A program made the translations under genes and the position numbers. Below are positions 50,668 through 60,253 of a DNA stretch of 64,000 nucleotides, piece by piece. Origin of the DNA: Lewinellaceae bacterium (GTDB lineage: Bacteria > Bacteroidota > Bacteroidia > Chitinophagales > Saprospiraceae); assembly GCA_020636075.1 (NCBI GenBank), contig JACJYO010000003.1, positions 682,001 to 746,000 on the forward strand, written 5' to 3'. The notes beneath the pieces are model-generated. The model worked only from the letters and a program-made list of their open reading frames with translations. It made no database searches and had not been told where the DNA came from. Position 1 is the stretch's first letter. The number at the start of each line of letters is the position of its first letter.

Positions 50668-53600
50668 ATGTTCAAACATATCATATTTTACACCATCCTG
50701 CTCTGTTGCAGCGCCATGCTCACACCCGCGCTGGCACAACAGCAGGACGTTCAATGCAATGCCGTAGACCAGCCCATCACCCAGGGGCAGGTATTTTTCG
50801 ACTACGGCGGCGTCACCGACGCTTTTTCCATCCGCAACCGCTCCAGCCACTCTGTCGGGCAGACGGTCGTGGGCAACATAATTTCCCAATCCCACATCTC
50901 CCAGCAGGGTTTTTGGGCGATCTACCAGATACCGCCTTTGCGGCCCATCGTGCATGCCACGCAAGGCGAGCTGCTCGACCGCATCCAGGTGTCCTGGACG
51001 GTAGACCCGTTGAGCGCTCCGCCCACAGAAGGGTTCAAACTTTACCGCGACGGGGTTTTTCTGGCGTTGCTGGATAAAAAAACCTTCAACTACAACGATT
51101 TTAACGTCATTGCCGGGCGGCCGTATACCTACGAAGTGCTCGGCATCAATGAATTCGGCGAGGGCAACCGCGGCGCAGCCATCGGCTTCCAGGTGCCCGA
51201 CGGCGTAGTCACCGGCTGGGTGCAGACGCCCAGTGGCAAGCCGGTGCCCGATGCCTTCGTGGCGCTCACGCCGCTGCAGGGCTTTTCGGCCGGTTTCGGC
51301 CCCTCTGCCGGCGCTGTTGCCAAAGCCGACACCAGCACCAAAAACCTGCTCCCGGCAACCAACGGCGCCTGGACGCTTACATTTTGGATCAAAACAACCA
51401 GTGCGGCGGCCAACGGCGGGCTGTTGAGTTTTGACAGTAATCTCTACGTGCGGCCGCTCGCCAGTGCCGGCGGGCACGAAGGCATCGAGGTCGCCCAAAC
51501 GGCCGGCGGCTCCGCCCTGCTCAGCGCGCAATTTCCCGACAGCACCAAAAACGCTTGGCACCACGTGACCCTCAGCGTCGAGGCCGGCGGCAAAGGCCGG
51601 CTGTTTATCGACGGCACACTGGCCGGCATCGCCGAATTGCCGGCGCCGGCTACCGCAACGGAACTGCGGCTTGGGGCCCGCACCGGCGCTTCCGGCAGCT
51701 GGGAAGGCCGCCTCGACGAGTTGCGCATTTACCACCATCTGCTCGACGAGCTCGACCTGGGCGAGGTGATGATGGGTACGGCTTCCTCCCAAACGCCCAA
51801 CCTGGCGTACTACTGGAAAATGGACGAAGAACTTGGCACCGGCTCTTTCGATGTGATTGGAAGAAACAAACTCTATTTCTGCGGTGCACAATTCAACACC
51901 GACCGGCCGCATGTGCGCACTATGGGCAAAACCAACCAGGAGGGCTTTTACCGCATCGAATCGGCGAGCTACGGCACGGGCACGACCTTTTTGGCCGAGC
52001 CGATGAAGAATTTTTACCTGCACCGTGCGCTCAAGTTTGTACCCGGCGAAGGCGATTACGCCACCTTGCCCGATTTTTCCCTGACGCCAAAATCCACCCT
52101 GGAACTCTGGGTGAACAATTCCGACCCGGCCGGCGACCAATGCCTGCTGGCTAAAAAATGGGGCAACAATGAATTTCGCCTGTTCCTGCGCCAAATCGGC
52201 CTGGAAAGCAATGTGTTTGTGTACCTCAATGGTCAGGATCACAACCTCGGCGTCCTGGGTATGGGCTACCAGCACCTGGCTTTGTCGATCGACAGCAGTA
52301 CGGTGCGCGCATTTAAAAACGGCGTGCCTTTCGGAAGTCCGCAGGTTTTCGCAGGTTTTCCGGGCAATTTTTCCGACACCACCCAGAACTGGATGCTCGG
52401 CGCCCGGCCCTCTGGCCCCGGCACACAGGCCGATCACTTCGACGGCCTGATCGACGAGATTGCAGTGTACGATACCACATTGAGTACGGCAGCCGTGCTC
52501 GGGCACTTCCAAAATGCCCGCGACCCGCAGGAGAAAGGTTTGCGCGTCTATTTCCCGCTGGATGAAGGCAGTGGAAAATTCCTGCACAACACCGGCTCGT
52601 TGCTGCTATCCGACGGTACCAACGAGGGCGCAGAATGGTCTTCTTTTGCCGTACGGCAGAAAGTCACCCCACACGAATTCAGCCCCAGCACCCGGCAGGT
52701 AACCTTGAATCCCAGCGTCACTTCCGTGGACCAAGTGGACTTTACAGACCGCTCTACGGTGCCCGTGACCGGCTACGTGCGGTACAAAAACACCGATTGT
52801 TTTGCCCAAAAAGTGGAAATTCTGATCAACGGCGACTCGTACTCGCCGAAAATTTTCACCGATTCCACGGGTAAGTTTGAGATCGACTTCGACCCCGGGT
52901 TTACCGGCCGGCTGACGCCGAAGTTTGAAGACCATCAGTTTATCCCGGCCTTCTGGGAAGTGACCAATGTGGTCAGCCCGATCGTGGGTATTTTGTTCAA
53001 CGACATTACTACCCGGACCGTTAGCGGGCAGATCGCCGGCGGGGATTGCAAAAAATCGATCATCAAAGCGCCCCCCGGACAGGGGCAGGGCACCGTGTGT
53101 ACCATCACGCTGCGCTCCACCGACGGCTGCCTGGAGCGGCATATCACGCTGAACAACCAGGAGGGCAACTATACCTTCGCCGATGTGCCGCCGCTGGAAG
53201 AACTAACCCTGGCGATTACCGAACATTCCGACCCGGATATTAAGTCGGCCTTTCAAACGCAAGGCGGCGCTACGCTGGATTTGGCCAAAACGGATACCGT
53301 GGTCAACTTTACCTATTACGCCCCTCCGGAAGTGGAGATCGCCAGTGGGCTTGATACGATTCCCGGTTGTACGCCGTCTGTAATTGTGCTGAACCAATCC
53401 GATCCAGTAACGCTGAAGATCAAGTTGAAAGAGCAGTATGAGGAAATTCTGGGTGCCGGCATGAACGTGATCGACGACGGTGTATGCTACCTGGATACAG
53501 CCAATTTTGAGATTCTGAACGGTTTTGCCGACATCAACGAGGACACGACCATGTCGGGCGGCAGCCTGATATACCAGTTCCGGGTGGGCGGCCCGAATCC

Positions 53601-56600
53601 GTCACCGCCTTACCTGAAGACCCTTCAGGTGGTAGGCACCTCCGTTGCGGGCCGGACGGGTAGTTTGTTGAAACAAGCTATCGTGACAGGTATTTTGCAA
53701 AAGGGCAGTACGTTTACGACCAAGCTTCCGGAGAGGCCCATGCTGATTCTGCGCGATCCTCCGGGTGATGCGAGTTATTCATACCTGTTAAAGGACTCCA
53801 CCATTTGTCAAACTATGTCCTATGAGGAAGACCACCAAATCGGCGGTGGAATAGGAGCCGAGGTGCACCTTGGAGGCGATGTTACGATTGTAACAGCCCC
53901 GGTTGGCGTTGGAACGATTGAAAATGCCGGGCCGATCGTTGACTTTGAAGCGATAGCCGTAGGCTATGCATTATTTGGCGATGGAAATTCCATGCAAACC
54001 TGTATGACGTTCAGTTCCAATATTGCGACAAGCGATGGCAGCGATTATGTCGGAGAAGACGCCGACTTGTATATGGGGATGGCAATGGATATCAAGTTCG
54101 GGCTGGCCGACCGTGTAAGTTTTGATACATGCACGGCGGCGGTGACATCTGTAATAAATGTTGAGCCCGGCAATCAGCCGACGACCTTTGTTTATTCCCA
54201 GGCCTACATTGAAAATTATTTACGGCCTTATCTGCGTGCCATAGCCAATGACCCAATGACGGTTGATTCCATCAAACAACAGAGTATGAAATCGGACACA
54301 CTCTGGGGAAACATTATTGCTTATAACAAAGGATTAAAGGAAAAATCTGCGCTCAAACGGCATATTTCTTTTGATGCAACAACCAGCATCGAGTTTTCGG
54401 AAACAAGTACTACCGAGCGTTCAGACTGGAGCCATACCGGAGGAGGACTGGATGGTGAGATTACCACCCATCTCGGATTTCAATTCCAAAAAGTCGGTGC
54501 TTCTGCCATTGGGAAATTCATAACAAGCAACACTTGGGTACATGGTTCCGGTGATGGTACCACCACTAATGTCACCTCCGGCTACGTACTGGCCGACGAC
54601 GATGCCAACGATGCCTTCAGCCTGGATGTGCTGATGGACTCGGTGTACAACACCCCGGTGTTCAAACTTTTTTCCGGGCAGTCTTCCTGCCCCTGGGAAG
54701 AAGGCACCGCGCACCGTGAATGGCCCAATCTCCAGCTCGCACAGGGCACAGGATACATAGCTGAGAACGTTCCGGCGCACGAGCCGGCAGTGTTCGAACT
54801 GGAACTGGGCAACCTCAGCGCCACAAACGAGGACATGACCTACAGCCTTTCGGCCGTACCGGGCAGCAACCCGCATGGCGCGGTCATACAGGTAAACGGC
54901 ACAACACTGAACGGCAACCCGGTCCAGTACTTTTTGCCCCATGGGGAGTCCACACACATCACACTCACCATCGAGCGCGGGCCGCTGGAATACGAGTACG
55001 ACAGTTTACAAATAGCCCTGTATTCGCAATGCGAATACGACGCCGACCTGTCGCTCGGCACGGCGCCTGATTCGGTTTATTTTTCGAGGCTGTATCTGGG
55101 CGCGCATTTTATACGCCCCTGCAGTGAGGTAAACATCAATGTGCCGGAGCAAAACTGGGTGGTGATCAACGACGACACGATCCAGCCCGGTACCCAGCGG
55201 CGGATCACCGTATCGGGGTACGACCGCAATTCCAAGGATTTCCAGTTGATCCGTGTGCAATACCGCCGTGCGAACGGCGACGGTACCTGGATCAACATTA
55301 CCGGCCCGAACGGTGCGGAGCGCTACAACCCCAACTGGTCGGGCTCCGGGCAAACCGACACCCTGGAACCCGGCTTCACCCAGTTCCTCTGGGAAACGGC
55401 CGGTCTGGGCGACGGCCCCTATGAAATTCACGCCTGGGCAGTTTGCACCGGTGATGCCGCCGACAAACCCGGATTTTCGGAGATTATCGAAGGGCGCATC
55501 GATCGCGAACCACCCAGCCTGGTGGGCGTACCGCAACCCTCCGACGGGGTGTACCAGGTAGGGGATGAAATTTCCTTTACCTTCAATCAGCACGTCAATT
55601 GCGACAAATTAATTAAGGCAGCCGGATCGCCGGTGGTGAAAAACAACGTCGGGTTGTTCGACGCCACGACCGACAGCCTGATCGACATTGCGGTGACTTG
55701 TTTTGAAAACAAGATCGTGCTGGACCCGAGCTTTGACAACAAGGTTTACGAAAATCGAATCCTGCGCGCCGAACTGCACGACATCGAGGATTTGACCGGG
55801 AACAAAGGCAGCGCCTACACCTGGGAGTTCTACGTCGATCGCAACGAACTGGCCTGGCTTACCGACAGCATCGGCATGACCAAGTACGAGGACAACATCC
55901 AGTCGGTGGTCGCCCGCATTCACAACCGCGGCGGTTACCCGGCGCCGTTCAAGATCAAGGACCTGCCCGACTGGGTGCGTGTAGTGCCCGACACCGGCGT
56001 GCTGGCGGCCAACGAAATTCGCGATATCCGCTTTGAAGTGGATTCCTCGCTGGCATTCGGCCACTGGACGGACTCGATCACGCTGCACACGGTGATCGGG
56101 CAGAACCCCTTCTTCATGGGCGGCGACGAACGCCTGCCCCTGGGTGTGCGGGTGATCTGCCGCCCGCCGGACTGGCAGCTGTATGCCGGGATTTATCAAA
56201 ATTCGATGAACCTGGTGTTGGAACTCGACATCGAAGGCGCCGTCTCCAGGGATGTGGAAGACATCGTGGCGGCCTACATCGACGATGAACTGCGCGGCCG
56301 CTCCTACGTGCAATACGTGCCGCAGGTGGACAAATGGCTGGCTTATCTGACCGTTTACGGCGAACCCAACGACACGGGCAAGCCGATCCGGCTCGACATT
56401 TGGGATGCTTCTGCCTGCCTCCGGTACAGTCCGGCCGAAGAAATTTTCTTGTTCGAGCACGACCATGTGATCGGCATCCCGGATGCGCCGCAGGTGATCC
56501 ATACGACCAGTTTGGTGTTGCGGGAAATTCCGGTCGGCTATGGCTGGAACTGGCTGTCGTTCAACCTGGCATTCCCGAACGACAGCATGCATGTGGTGCT

Positions 56601-57702
56601 GGCGCCGATGCAAAACCCCTACGTGATCCGCAATCAGACCGAATTGTCTGTTTTTGATTATGATTTATTTGCCTGGCTCGGGACCCTCACCAATCTGAAC
56701 AACTCGACGATGTACGTTTATGGCAATTTGGCCGATGAAATGTTGCCGATGATGGGGCATGTGATCGACCCGGCGGATATGCCATTGCCACTGGTTCAGG
56801 GTTGGAATTGGATCAGTTATATTCCCAATTACGCCCTGCCGGTCAACGAAGCGCTCAAAACGGTCAATGCGCAATACGGCGACCTGATCAAGAGCCAGAC
56901 CGGTTTTGCGCAATACCTCGACGCGCAATCCGGCTGGGTGGGCAACCTGAAATTTATGGCGCCGCCAAACGGCTACCAGATCCGCGTGGCCGACAGCGCC
57001 AGTATTTTGCTGTACCCGCCACCGGTGAATACGCATTTGAAAGGCACGCCAGCTCTGGCAGAATCCAGGGGAGAAAACCCGCCGTCGGCGCCGTATTGGA
57101 CCGTAAATCCGGCCCAGTATGAATTCAGCATGACTCTGATCGGCATGTTGGCGGACACCAGCGGCAATGCCACGACCGGCACTATGGAACTCGGCGCTTT
57201 TGCCGGCAACGAGGTGCGCGGCTCGGCGCAGGCGATCTATGTGGCGCCCCTTCAGGCACACCTGTTCTTCCTGACGATGTATGCCAACAGTTCAGGCGAG
57301 CTCCTGCATTTCAAACTGTACGACAGTGATAACGGGCAGGTGCGCGAGTTGGCTGAGGAGATGAACTTCGTGAGCAACCTGCACCAGGGCGAAGTTCAGG
57401 ACCCCGTGCCGTTCACGCTCAAAACCGTTGGCCTTACCGAACCGACGGCGGCGCTTTACCTGGAGGTACAACCGAATCCATTTACCGATGCGACGACCAT
57501 CTTTTTCAATTCGGGCCAACACCGGGATGTCCGCCTGCTGATCACTGACGTGGCGGGCCGCCTTGTTTTGCAACAGGATATTGTGGCGGTGCCAGGCATG
57601 AACAGCCTGCGTTGGAATACAGGCTCGGTGCAAGCGGGTATGTACTTCATACGCCTGGAAACACCGGAAGGGGCAGTTGTGCGGAAGATTTTGCGACAGT
57701 GA
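50668..57702 (+). CDS. Giant multidomain T9SS type A cargo protein (LamG and Fn3-like domains)
   Basis: A 2344-residue surface protein. ATG at 50668 (MFKHIIFYTILLCCSAMLTPALAQ) gives a good signal peptide. Domains seen: Fn3-like (about 95-175), a LamG/concanavalin-like domain (about 205-380, NGAWTLTFWIKT..WHHVTLSVEAGGKGRLFIDG..GRLDELRIY), a second LamG (about 455-640, STLELWVNNSD..FDGLIDEIAVYD), then carboxypeptidase-regulatory-like sandwich segments (about 690-880). The middle (about 900-1320) matches no family I know and is more AT-rich. Ig-like and NEAT-like beta segments follow, with SIGMTKYEDN and WLSFNLAFPNDSMH repeats, ending in a sorting domain (about 2265-2344, LYLEVQPNPFTDATTIFFNSGQ...GMYFIRLETPEGAVVRKILRQ). 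It is likely exported by T9SS, processed by PorU, and used in adhesion or glycan binding. Confidence 0.88.
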   Translation: MFKHIIFYTILLCCSAMLTPALAQQQDVQCNAVDQPITQGQVFFDYGGVTDAFSIRNRSSHSVGQTVVGNIISQSHISQQGFWAIYQIPPLRPIVHATQGELLDRIQVSWTVDPLSAPPTEGFKLYRDGVFLALLDKKTFNYNDFNVIAGRPYTYEVLGINEFGEGNRGAAIGFQVPDGVVTGWVQTPSGKPVPDAFVALTPLQGFSAGFGPSAGAVAKADTSTKNLLPATNGAWTLTFWIKTTSAAANGGLLSFDSNLYVRPLASAGGHEGIEVAQTAGGSALLSAQFPDSTKNAWHHVTLSVEAGGKGRLFIDGTLAGIAELPAPATATELRLGARTGASGSWEGRLDELRIYHHLLDELDLGEVMMGTASSQTPNLAYYWKMDEELGTGSFDVIGRNKLYFCGAQFNTDRPHVRTMGKTNQEGFYRIESASYGTGTTFLAEPMKNFYLHRALKFVPGEGDYATLPDFSLTPKSTLELWVNNSDPAGDQCLLAKKWGNNEFRLFLRQIGLESNVFVYLNGQDHNLGVLGMGYQHLALSIDSSTVRAFKNGVPFGSPQVFAGFPGNFSDTTQNWMLGARPSGPGTQADHFDGLIDEIAVYDTTLSTAAVLGHFQNARDPQEKGLRVYFPLDEGSGKFLHNTGSLLLSDGTNEGAEWSSFAVRQKVTPHEFSPSTRQVTLNPSVTSVDQVDFTDRSTVPVTGYVRYKNTDCFAQKVEILINGDSYSPKIFTDSTGKFEIDFDPGFTGRLTPKFEDHQFIPAFWEVTNVVSPIVGILFNDITTRTVSGQIAGGDCKKSIIKAPPGQGQGTVCTITLRSTDGCLERHITLNNQEGNYTFADVPPLEELTLAITEHSDPDIKSAFQTQGGATLDLAKTDTVVNFTYYAPPEVEIASGLDTIPGCTPSVIVLNQSDPVTLKIKLKEQYEEILGAGMNVIDDGVCYLDTANFEILNGFADINEDTTMSGGSLIYQFRVGGPNPSPPYLKTLQVVGTSVAGRTGSLLKQAIVTGILQKGSTFTTKLPERPMLILRDPPGDASYSYLLKDSTICQTMSYEEDHQIGGGIGAEVHLGGDVTIVTAPVGVGTIENAGPIVDFEAIAVGYALFGDGNSMQTCMTFSSNIATSDGSDYVGEDADLYMGMAMDIKFGLADRVSFDTCTAAVTSVINVEPGNQPTTFVYSQAYIENYLRPYLRAIANDPMTVDSIKQQSMKSDTLWGNIIAYNKGLKEKSALKRHISFDATTSIEFSETSTTERSDWSHTGGGLDGEITTHLGFQFQKVGASAIGKFITSNTWVHGSGDGTTTNVTSGYVLADDDANDAFSLDVLMDSVYNTPVFKLFSGQSSCPWEEGTAHREWPNLQLAQGTGYIAENVPAHEPAVFELELGNLSATNEDMTYSLSAVPGSNPHGAVIQVNGTTLNGNPVQYFLPHGESTHITLTIERGPLEYEYDSLQIALYSQCEYDADLSLGTAPDSVYFSRLYLGAHFIRPCSEVNINVPEQNWVVINDDTIQPGTQRRITVSGYDRNSKDFQLIRVQYRRANGDGTWINITGPNGAERYNPNWSGSGQTDTLEPGFTQFLWETAGLGDGPYEIHAWAVCTGDAADKPGFSEIIEGRIDREPPSLVGVPQPSDGVYQVGDEISFTFNQHVNCDKLIKAAGSPVVKNNVGLFDATTDSLIDIAVTCFENKIVLDPSFDNKVYENRILRAELHDIEDLTGNKGSAYTWEFYVDRNELAWLTDSIGMTKYEDNIQSVVARIHNRGGYPAPFKIKDLPDWVRVVPDTGVLAANEIRDIRFEVDSSLAFGHWTDSITLHTVIGQNPFFMGGDERLPLGVRVICRPPDWQLYAGIYQNSMNLVLELDIEGAVSRDVEDIVAAYIDDELRGRSYVQYVPQVDKWLAYLTVYGEPNDTGKPIRLDIWDASACLRYSPAEEIFLFEHDHVIGIPDAPQVIHTTSLVLREIPVGYGWNWLSFNLAFPNDSMHVVLAPMQNPYVIRNQTELSVFDYDLFAWLGTLTNLNNSTMYVYGNLADEMLPMMGHVIDPADMPLPLVQGWNWISYIPNYALPVNEALKTVNAQYGDLIKSQTGFAQYLDAQSGWVGNLKFMAPPNGYQIRVADSASILLYPPPVNTHLKGTPALAESRGENPPSAPYWTVNPAQYEFSMTLIGMLADTSGNATTGTMELGAFAGNEVRGSAQAIYVAPLQAHLFFLTMYANSSGELLHFKLYDSDNGQVRELAEEMNFVSNLHQGEVQDPVPFTLKTVGLTEPTAALYLEVQPNPFTDATTIFFNSGQHRDVRLLITDVAGRLVLQQDIVAVPGMNSLRWNTGSVQAGMYFIRLETPEGAVVRKILRQ

Positions 57703-57733
57703 GTTGAACGACGAATTTTCGAATACTTGAGCA

Positions 57734-57775
57734 TGCCGGCGCGCAACCACTGGTTGTGGCGCCGGCAGTTTTTTT
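57734..57775 (+). terminator. Rho-independent terminator after the giant T9SS gene
   Basis: Arms tgccggcgcgcaacca (57734-57749) and tggttgtggcgccggca (57751-57767) pair with one small irregularity, followed by gT7. It begins 32 bases after the stop and ends 5 bases before the convergent patatin gene stop. Confidence 0.8.
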
Positions 57776-57779
57776 GGCC

Positions 57780-60029
57780 CTACTTCACCCCTAAAGCCGC
57801 CTTCAACAACGACAAATTCGCCTGCACTTCCGGCCGCTCAAACGACTCCAGAATATCCACCTTTTCGCGTTTGCTCAGGTGCAGGCTCATGGAGGCCTCG
57901 TTTTCCTTTTTCAAGGGCTGGTAGATAAACCGGATCACCTGAAGTTGGTTTTCACCGAGCGCATCATTGAGCAGGGAGAGCGCATTGTCCTGTTCAAAAT
58001 CCTGCATGGCAGTGATGCGGGCGGCAGCCCCGAACGGCGCGAACAGGTTTTCAACAATACCCTTGGAGTCGCTTTCCCGGATGGGATCAATTTTTTCCCA
58101 GCAGCGCACCTGCACGATCACGACGCCTCCGGTGTTTTCCCGGATCCAGTCTTTGAAGGTATGCACAAAGCGCACTGCCGTCATAATGCCGTAATTATCG
58201 CGGAACCCGGCATCCATGGCCTCCACGGAAGGTTCGGTGGGCAGCCAGGTGGGGGGCAGGATGAGCGGGTAGGTGCAGTTCATGCGCAGGGCGGTGGTGA
58301 AGGCCAGGCTGTCGGCTTCCTGCCGGGCGAAGAGCCGGCGAAAGTCGACCCCGTCGAGTTCGGGTTGAATGCTGCGCAGCGGGTTGTCGGGCGCCCGCAT
58401 GAGGTACGAAACGCCTTGGGGGCTGATGAGCAGGCGCCGGGCGTCGTTCAGGATGAAGGGCGAAATGACCAACATCGGAATGCGCGCTTCGGCCTCCGGA
58501 AGCCGGTAGTCGGCAAGGCGTTTGTCGAGCATACCCCGGCAGTTTTCGTTGAGCTGGCGCTCGAAGAGATAGCCCCGGTCGCGGCGGTAGGAGTAATCGC
58601 CGGAGCGGAAGGAGCGCACCGGGAAAAACAAGTCGTTGGAAATGATGGCAAAGCTCACCGGGTTGAGCAGGTCGAGGGCGATGTCGCCGGTGTACTCGGG
58701 GTTGTGCACCGACAATCCCTCGCCCAATTGTTGGCGCAGGTACAGTTCGCGCAGGTAGGCGGCGCCCAGTACGCCACCCGAGGCCCCACTGATGAGCGCA
58801 GTTTGCCGGAGCAGGCGGCCCTTGGTGGCTTCGTCGGCGCGTTGGAGGGTTTGCATGGTCCACAAAGACGAGCGCATACCGCCGCCGCTGGCGCAGATAA
58901 ACACCAGTTTGGGGCGTTGCACACCGGCAGCCTGGTTTTTGGCCAGCCAGTTTTCAAGGATACGCCGGGAGTCGGCTTCGTCTTTTGCCAGGGTGTCGGG
59001 ATGGTAGATGTTCTCCAGCGCCCTGTAGGTGTACTCGGCGCGGTTTTCTTTTTGGTAATCCAAACCATAGGCGCGATTGCGGTAGTGGAAAAAGCCGAGC
59101 CCGGTCGTGTAGTCCACGGCCACCATCAGCACGATGAACACCAGGGTGCCCCAATGGCGAAACCAAAAAACAATGGCCCCGAAAATAGCCATAGCCATGC
59201 TTGCCAGCAGGAAAATGGTGGCGCCGGTAGGAATACGCGCCCAGGGTTGGTCCATGAACAAACCGAGCAACATCAGGATCAAAACGGCCATTAATTGTAC
59301 CACCACGGCATTCCAGTGGTTTTGGCGAAAAACGCGGCCGATGATCTCCGGGTCGTAGTGCGCCACCGTGCGTACCGGGCGCAGGTGCAGGCTTTCGGTC
59401 AGGTAACTGTCGACCCGCCAGCGGGTGGCGCCGCTGCGAATCTCCCAGACGGTAGGCGTGCGGTAACCCGGGGCCAGCAACTTGCTTCCCGGCTTCGGCA
59501 CAAACTGACCCGGCCGCAAAAACGCGGCGGCATCTTTGTTGGTCAGGTGCATGTACGCCGCTACGGCAATGATCATGGCGTTCAGGCCGATCAGAAACCC
59601 GAGGATGTTGCGAACGATCGACCAGGTATCGGTGAGTTCATCGTGCCACTGAAAGCGCACCGAAGCGATCAGGTAGGTGATCAGAAACAGGAAGGGAATG
59701 ATGCTGTTGTTCAGGCCGAACTTGGTGAACGGCGCGTTCAACGTAGCCAGAAAAGGGAAGCGATGGGCGCTGAGCAGGTAGGTCGTCAGGTTCCAGATCA
59801 GGAAAAATGCGCCGCAGGCAGCCCCGGTCAGGAAGAAACTCCAAAAGTTGACCTCGCCGTGATATTCCGGTGTGAGCAGCAGGTAATAGATACCGAAAAA
59901 TTTGCCACTCACACCGGTCATCAGCAAGGCCAAAAAAATCCATAAACCGATTAAGACCAAATGGTTGCGCAAATGCAACACGACCAACCGCCACGGAAAG
60001 GAGTATAAAATCGAACGATCTCGTTTCAT
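57780..60029 (-). CDS. Patatin-like phospholipase with N-terminal multi-pass membrane domain
   Basis: A 749-residue protein. The first third (about 15-335) has about eight predicted transmembrane helices (NHLVLIGLWIFLALLMTGVSG, FWSFFLTGAACGAFFLIWNLTTYLL, IVRNILGFLIGLNAMIIAVAAYM and others). The soluble part is patatin-like: the oxyanion-type stretch CASGGGMRSSLW, nucleophile Ser417 in GASGG (LISGASGGVLGAAY) and the dyad Asp606 in MDAGFRDNYG. These residues fit a Ser-Asp dyad lipase acting on membrane lipids. Membrane-fused patatins occur in Bacteroidota but are less studied. It is transcribed toward the giant gene's terminator and stands alone. The start ATG at 60029 is the first in frame. 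Confidence 0.85.
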   Translation of the reverse strand: MKRDRSILYSFPWRLVVLHLRNHLVLIGLWIFLALLMTGVSGKFFGIYYLLLTPEYHGEVNFWSFFLTGAACGAFFLIWNLTTYLLSAHRFPFLATLNAPFTKFGLNNSIIPFLFLITYLIASVRFQWHDELTDTWSIVRNILGFLIGLNAMIIAVAAYMHLTNKDAAAFLRPGQFVPKPGSKLLAPGYRTPTVWEIRSGATRWRVDSYLTESLHLRPVRTVAHYDPEIIGRVFRQNHWNAVVVQLMAVLILMLLGLFMDQPWARIPTGATIFLLASMAMAIFGAIVFWFRHWGTLVFIVLMVAVDYTTGLGFFHYRNRAYGLDYQKENRAEYTYRALENIYHPDTLAKDEADSRRILENWLAKNQAAGVQRPKLVFICASGGGMRSSLWTMQTLQRADEATKGRLLRQTALISGASGGVLGAAYLRELYLRQQLGEGLSVHNPEYTGDIALDLLNPVSFAIISNDLFFPVRSFRSGDYSYRRDRGYLFERQLNENCRGMLDKRLADYRLPEAEARIPMLVISPFILNDARRLLISPQGVSYLMRAPDNPLRSIQPELDGVDFRRLFARQEADSLAFTTALRMNCTYPLILPPTWLPTEPSVEAMDAGFRDNYGIMTAVRFVHTFKDWIRENTGGVVIVQVRCWEKIDPIRESDSKGIVENLFAPFGAAARITAMQDFEQDNALSLLNDALGENQLQVIRFIYQPLKKENEASMSLHLSKREKVDILESFERPEVQANLSLLKAALGVK

Positions 60030-60126
60030 AGTTTTTCAAACGAAAAAGTACAGATTTTATACTTGTTCATCCTAGGAAAAGTGGTCTTTTTCAGGATTTG
60101 TAGTTTCTGCCCCATCGACAATCAAA

Positions 60127-60234
60127 CTTTTCAAAATTCAAATTTCCAATTTGACATTTCAAATAAAAAAGTGCCACTATTGGGAACATCCTTTCAATTT
60201 GAAATTTGAAAAGAAAAATTTGAATTTTGAAAAG
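60127..60234. repeat. caaatttgaaa inverted element, copy B
   Basis: 108 bases, same orientation and layout as the element at 5975-6084 (cttttcaaa... ...caatttgaaatttgaaaag). It lies between the patatin and beta-barrel genes. Confidence 0.65.
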
Positions 60235-60253
60235 TTTGGGGCCGCCCCACGCC

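Noticed and set aside
50629..52587. 652-codon minus-strand frame under the giant T9SS gene
   Set aside because: Antisense to a gene with signal peptide, LamG and sorting domains; no independent signature.
57780..60029. Patatin as part of a CBASS-like defence operon
   Set aside because: No cyclase, sensor or other defence gene adjoins it; neighbours are a T9SS gene and a barrel protein.
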